From assembly GCF_001509475.1 (NCBI RefSeq), contig NZ_LLZG01000113.1, positions 1 through 7,456 of the forward strand: a DNA stretch of 7,456 nt, written 5' to 3'. The notes beneath the pieces were generated by a model. The model ran no database searches. It was not told the origin of the DNA and worked only from the letters and a program-made list of their open reading frames with translations. Source of the stretch: Streptomyces regalis (GTDB lineage Bacteria; Actinomycetota; Actinomycetes; Streptomycetales; Streptomycetaceae). A program made the translations under genes and the position numbers. Below are positions 5,414-7,456 of this stretch, piece after piece. Within the stretch, counting starts at the first letter, position 1; each line of letters begins with the position of its first letter.

Positions 5414-5997
5414 GCGGCGCTTCTCGCGACGCATGCTTCCAAGTGGTCGTCGACCAAGCCGCACGCCTGCATCAGGGCGTATGCCGTCGTCGGGCCTACG
5501 AAGCGCAGGCCACGCTTCTTCAGGGCTTTGGACAGGGCCGTTGACTCCGGGGTGACTGCGGGGACGTCCGCCAAGGTCTTCGGGACCGGGCGTGCGGTCG
5601 GATCCGGGGCGTGAGACCAGATCAGGGCGTCGAGCTCACCCGGGGTCCAGTCGGCCAGCACGCGTGCGTTGGCGAGGGTCGCGTCGATCTTGGCTCGGTT
5701 GCGGATGATGCCCGGGTCGGCGAGGAGGCGGTCGCGGTCGTCGTCGGTGAAGGCGGCGACCTTGGCGATCTCGAAGCCTGCGAAGGCGGCGCGGAAGCCC
5801 ACGCGGCGGCGCAGGATCGTGATCCAGGACAGGCCCGACTGGAAGGCCTCGAGGCTGAGGCGTTCGTAGAGCGCGTCGTCGCCGTGGACCGGGCGGCCCC
5901 ACTCCTCGTCGTGGTACGTCACGTAGTCCTCGGTGGACAGCGCCCAGGGGCAGCGCAGGGCGCCGTCCGGGCCGGCGAGGGCCGTACCGTCGCTCAT
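5410..5997 (-). CDS. tag: DNA-3-methyladenine glycosylase I
   Basis: 195 residues. This enzyme removes 3-methyladenine from alkylated DNA to start base-excision repair in the cytoplasm. The family features align with E. coli Tag at a constant offset: zinc ligands Cys16, His29, His185 and Cys189 (E. coli Cys4, His17, His175, Cys179), and catalytic-pocket Glu50 in LSLEAFQSGLSW (E. coli Glu38). YHDEEWG (28-34), GIIRNRAKI (96-104), ALSKALKKRGLRFVG (154-168) and AYALMQACGLVDDH (172-185) are near-invariant blocks. Length is close to E. coli Tag (187), with about 12 extra N-terminal residues. The ATG at 5997-5995 overlaps the stop of the upstream DivIVA-like gene (ATGA) and has GAGGAGGA 6 bases before it, so the two genes form a coupled pair. 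No key residue is missing. Confidence 0.96.
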   Translation of the reverse strand: MSDGTALAGPDGALRCPWALSTEDYVTYHDEEWGRPVHGDDALYERLSLEAFQSGLSWITILRRRVGFRAAFAGFEIAKVAAFTDDDRDRLLADPGIIRNRAKIDATLANARVLADWTPGELDALIWSHAPDPTARPVPKTLADVPAVTPESTALSKALKKRGLRFVGPTTAYALMQACGLVDDHLEACVARSAA

Positions 5998-6350
5998 CGC
6001 TGGTCCTCCTCGGCGTGCTTCTCCATCGACACATGGCCGGCCGACGCCTGCGCGCCCGCCAGCGCGGACTCCAGGTCGGCGATACGGGCGTCGCGCTCGG
6101 CGAGCTCGGCACCGAGGCGGCTGAGGGCGTCGTCGACGTCGGACATGCGGTAGCCGCGGGCGGCGAGCGGGAAGCGGAGGGTCTCGATGTCCACGCGGTC
6201 GATCGGGCGGTCCAGCGGCAGCAGGTCCTGCAGGCGCTCGGGCGCGGCCTCCGGCAACGGGCCGTCGCCCTCGCCGCCGCCCACCACGGCGAGTGTCACC
6301 GCGGCGACCACGACGGCGAGCGCGACGACCAGGAACAAGAACATAACCAT
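5994..6350 (-). CDS. Membrane-anchored DivIVA-motif protein (Rv1209-like)
   Basis: 118 residues from ATG 6350-6348. One N-terminal hydrophobic segment (about 3-24) anchors the protein with a short outside end. A Pro/Leu-rich linker leads to a DivIVA-type motif (57-79, LRFPLAARGYRMSDVDDALSRL). A short predicted coiled coil (about 76-101, with ERDARIADLESAL) and a polar tail follow. The motif resembles the N-terminal membrane-associated module of DivIVA/Wag31, the polar-growth organiser, but this protein is far shorter and has a true membrane helix, so a link to cell-wall growth is inference. The start is uncertain: ATG 6344 and ATG 6413 are also in frame. I prefer 6350 because the family usually starts at the hydrophobic segment, and a GGGGG stretch lies 8 bases upstream. 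The stop overlaps the tag start. Confidence 0.75.
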   Translation of the reverse strand: MVMFLFLVVALAVVVAAVTLAVVGGGEGDGPLPEAAPERLQDLLPLDRPIDRVDIETLRFPLAARGYRMSDVDDALSRLGAELAERDARIADLESALAGAQASAGHVSMEKHAEEDQR

Positions 6351-6489
6351 CGCTGTGGCCCCCACGGTCGGTGAATGCGAGCGGTCGAGTGTGTCAGTGT
6401 CCGATCGTGCCATGCGACTCTGACAGTTAGGGTCGCAGGCGGCAGAAGGCCGGCGACTTGCCAGGACGTACTAGGAGAGGTCACAGGGG
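6351..6489. promoter_or_regulatory. Divergent promoter region between the DivIVA-like gene and folP
   Basis: This 139-base spacer must contain starts for both divergent units. On the plus strand TAGGGT (6428-6433) fits the Streptomyces housekeeping -10 pattern TAGRRT but has no clear -35 partner. AGGAGAGG (6473-6480), 9 bases before the ATG, is the folP ribosome site. On the minus strand no promoter stands out. If the DivIVA-like gene really begins at 6413, this region shrinks to 76 bases. Confidence 0.4.
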
Positions 6490-7350
6490 ATGCTCAGGCT
6501 GGGCAGGCGTGAGTTCGACACGCATGAGCCGGTGATCATGGCGATCGTGAACCGGACCCCGGACTCCTTCTACGACCAAGGGGCGACGTTCCGCGACGAG
6601 CCCGCCCTCGCGCGCGTGGAGCAGGCCGTGGCCGAGGGGGCGGCGATCATCGACATCGGTGGCGTCAAGGCCGGGCCGGGGGAAGACGTGACCGCCGAGG
6701 AGGAGGCGCGGCGGACGGTCGGGTTCGTGGCCGAGGTGCGGCGGCGTTTTCCGGATGTCGTGATCAGTGTGGACACCTGGCGGGCCTCGGTCGGGGCGGC
6801 GGTGTGCGAGGCGGGGGCGGATCTGCTGAACGACGCGTGGGGTGGGGTGGATCCGGGGCTGGCGGAGGTCGCTGCGCGGTACGGGGTGGGGCTGGTGTGT
6901 ACGCATGCGGGGGGTGCGGAGCCTCGGACTCGGCCGCATCGGGTGACGTACGACGACGTCATGGCCGACATTCTGCGGGTGACCGTGGGGTTGGCCGAGC
7001 GGGCGTTGGGGCTGGGGGTGCCTCGGGAGTCGATCCTGATCGATCCCGGGCACGACTTCGGGAAGAACACGCGGCACAGCCTTGAGGCGACTCGGCGGTT
7101 GGGGGAGATGGTGGAGACGGGGTGGCCGGTGTTGGTGTCCCTGTCGAACAAGGACTTCGTCGGGGAGACGCTGGACAAGCCTGTGAAGGAGCGGGTGGTG
7201 GGGACGTTGGCCACTACTGCGGTGTCGGCGTGGTTGGGGGCGCAGGTGTATCGGGTGCATGAGGTGGCGGAGACCCGGCAGGTTCTGGACATGGTGGCGT
7301 CCATCGCGGGGCGCCGGCCGCCGGCGGTGGCGCGGCGGGGGCTGGCCTGA
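6490..7350 (+). CDS. folP: Dihydropteroate synthase family protein, FolP2 type
   Basis: 286 residues with a TIM-barrel DHPS layout. DHPS normally joins dihydropterin pyrophosphate to p-aminobenzoate in folate synthesis. Conserved positions match E. coli DHPS almost number for number: Asn21 and TPDSF (23-27) in loop 1, Asp55-IGG, Asp95, Asn114, Asp185 in DPGHDFGK, Lys221, Arg255 and His257. However, loop 2, normally GGESTRPG, reads GGVKAGPG, so Thr62 and Arg63 are replaced by Ala61 and Gly62, and the SRK motif reads SNK (Arg220 to Asn). These changes are shared with mycobacterial FolP2 as I remember it (IMAIVNRTPDSFYD, VKAGPGE, LSNKD). The M. leprae folP2 product was reported not to act as a DHPS. 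A second, canonical folP probably exists elsewhere. AGGAGAGG (6473-6480) supports the ATG start. The real substrate is unknown. Family call secure, function less so. Confidence 0.92.
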   Translation: MLRLGRREFDTHEPVIMAIVNRTPDSFYDQGATFRDEPALARVEQAVAEGAAIIDIGGVKAGPGEDVTAEEEARRTVGFVAEVRRRFPDVVISVDTWRASVGAAVCEAGADLLNDAWGGVDPGLAEVAARYGVGLVCTHAGGAEPRTRPHRVTYDDVMADILRVTVGLAERALGLGVPRESILIDPGHDFGKNTRHSLEATRRLGEMVETGWPVLVSLSNKDFVGETLDKPVKERVVGTLATTAVSAWLGAQVYRVHEVAETRQVLDMVASIAGRRPPAVARRGLA

Positions 7351-7386
7351 CAGGTTCCTCGCCCCCGCCGCCCCTACCCATTCCCG

Positions 7387-7456
7387 TCCCCTGGGGGCTG
7401 CCGCCCCCAGACCCCCGCTTCGGCCCTGAACGGGCCTCGTCCTCAAACGCCGGACG
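7387..7456. repeat. Second dispersed Streptomyces intergenic repeat, running off the right edge
   Basis: The stretch opens with CCCCTGGGGGCTGCCGCCCC and ends GTCCTCAAACGCCGGACG. I recognise both from a repeat present in many copies between genes of Streptomyces. It contains a perfect hairpin (7391-7410) and a second stem GGCCC-N5-GGGCC (7422-7436). It belongs to a different family from the copy at 5341-5413. The right end is cut by the window. Confidence 0.65.
7391..7410. terminator. GC-rich hairpin downstream of folP
   Basis: CTGGGGGC (7391-7398) pairs perfectly with GCCCCCAG (7403-7410) around the tetraloop TGCC. It lies 40 bases after the folP stop and inside the dispersed repeat, so the repeat may serve as the folP terminator. 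There is no T-run. Confidence 0.55.

Noticed and set aside
6351..6413. Longer DivIVA-like protein starting at ATG 6413
   Set aside because: No convincing ribosome site, and the extra residues are polar and not part of the family. It is kept as a possible alternative.

Overview
The window is high-GC DNA with strong G/C bias at third codon positions, purine-rich AGGAG-type ribosome sites, and two dispersed intergenic repeat families I recognise from Streptomyces. It therefore looks like chromosomal DNA of a Streptomyces or a close relative. No phage genes, transposase, CRISPR array, tRNA or rRNA is visible. It reads as a conserved core locus.

Layout: (1) Positions 1-2995, minus strand, hold an envelope-stress module read right to left. 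It comprises an ECF sigma factor of the mycobacterial SigE type (2225-2995), its zinc-motif membrane anti-sigma factor (1257-2228, translationally coupled through a 4-base overlap) and, after a 305-base gap, the start of an HtrA/DegP-like protease gene whose catalytic part lies beyond the left edge. The gap holds a hairpin, a perfect 11-bp tandem repeat, a 12-bp palindrome and a good ECF-type promoter for the protease gene. (2) Positions 2996-3224 separate the sigma gene from a divergent O-methyltransferase gene (3225-3857, probable ATT start). This spacer carries a GGGAAC/CGTT promoter candidate suggesting sigma autoregulation. (3) A strong hairpin (3913-3950) separates the methyltransferase from a convergent 55-residue DUF3117 gene (3970-4137). 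(4) A 375-base, AT-richer divergent regulatory region leads to an enoyl-CoA hydratase/isomerase-family gene (4513-5316) whose product lacks both classical catalytic glutamates. (5) A dispersed repeat (about 5341-5413) sits at the 3' junction with the convergent tag gene for 3-methyladenine DNA glycosylase I (5410-5997). Tag is coupled to an upstream membrane-anchored DivIVA-motif gene (5994-6350). (6) A divergent folP gene (6490-7350) encodes a FolP2-like dihydropteroate synthase relative with an altered substrate loop, followed by a second repeat family running off the right edge.

How it fits together: the sigma, anti-sigma and protease genes should form a sense-and-respond unit for cell-surface stress, in which the anti-sigma factor holds the sigma factor at the membrane and the protease deals with misfolded envelope proteins or helps clear the anti-sigma factor. 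The methyltransferase, DUF3117, DivIVA-like, tag and folP2 genes also occur close to sigE-rseA-htrA in Mycobacterium tuberculosis (from memory: Rv1207, Rv1209-Rv1211, Rv1220c-Rv1223), so gene neighbourhood is preserved across distant Actinobacteria. I see no wholly new system. The points most worth checking are the ATT start, the two non-canonical enzyme active sites and the layered regulatory sites in front of the protease gene.
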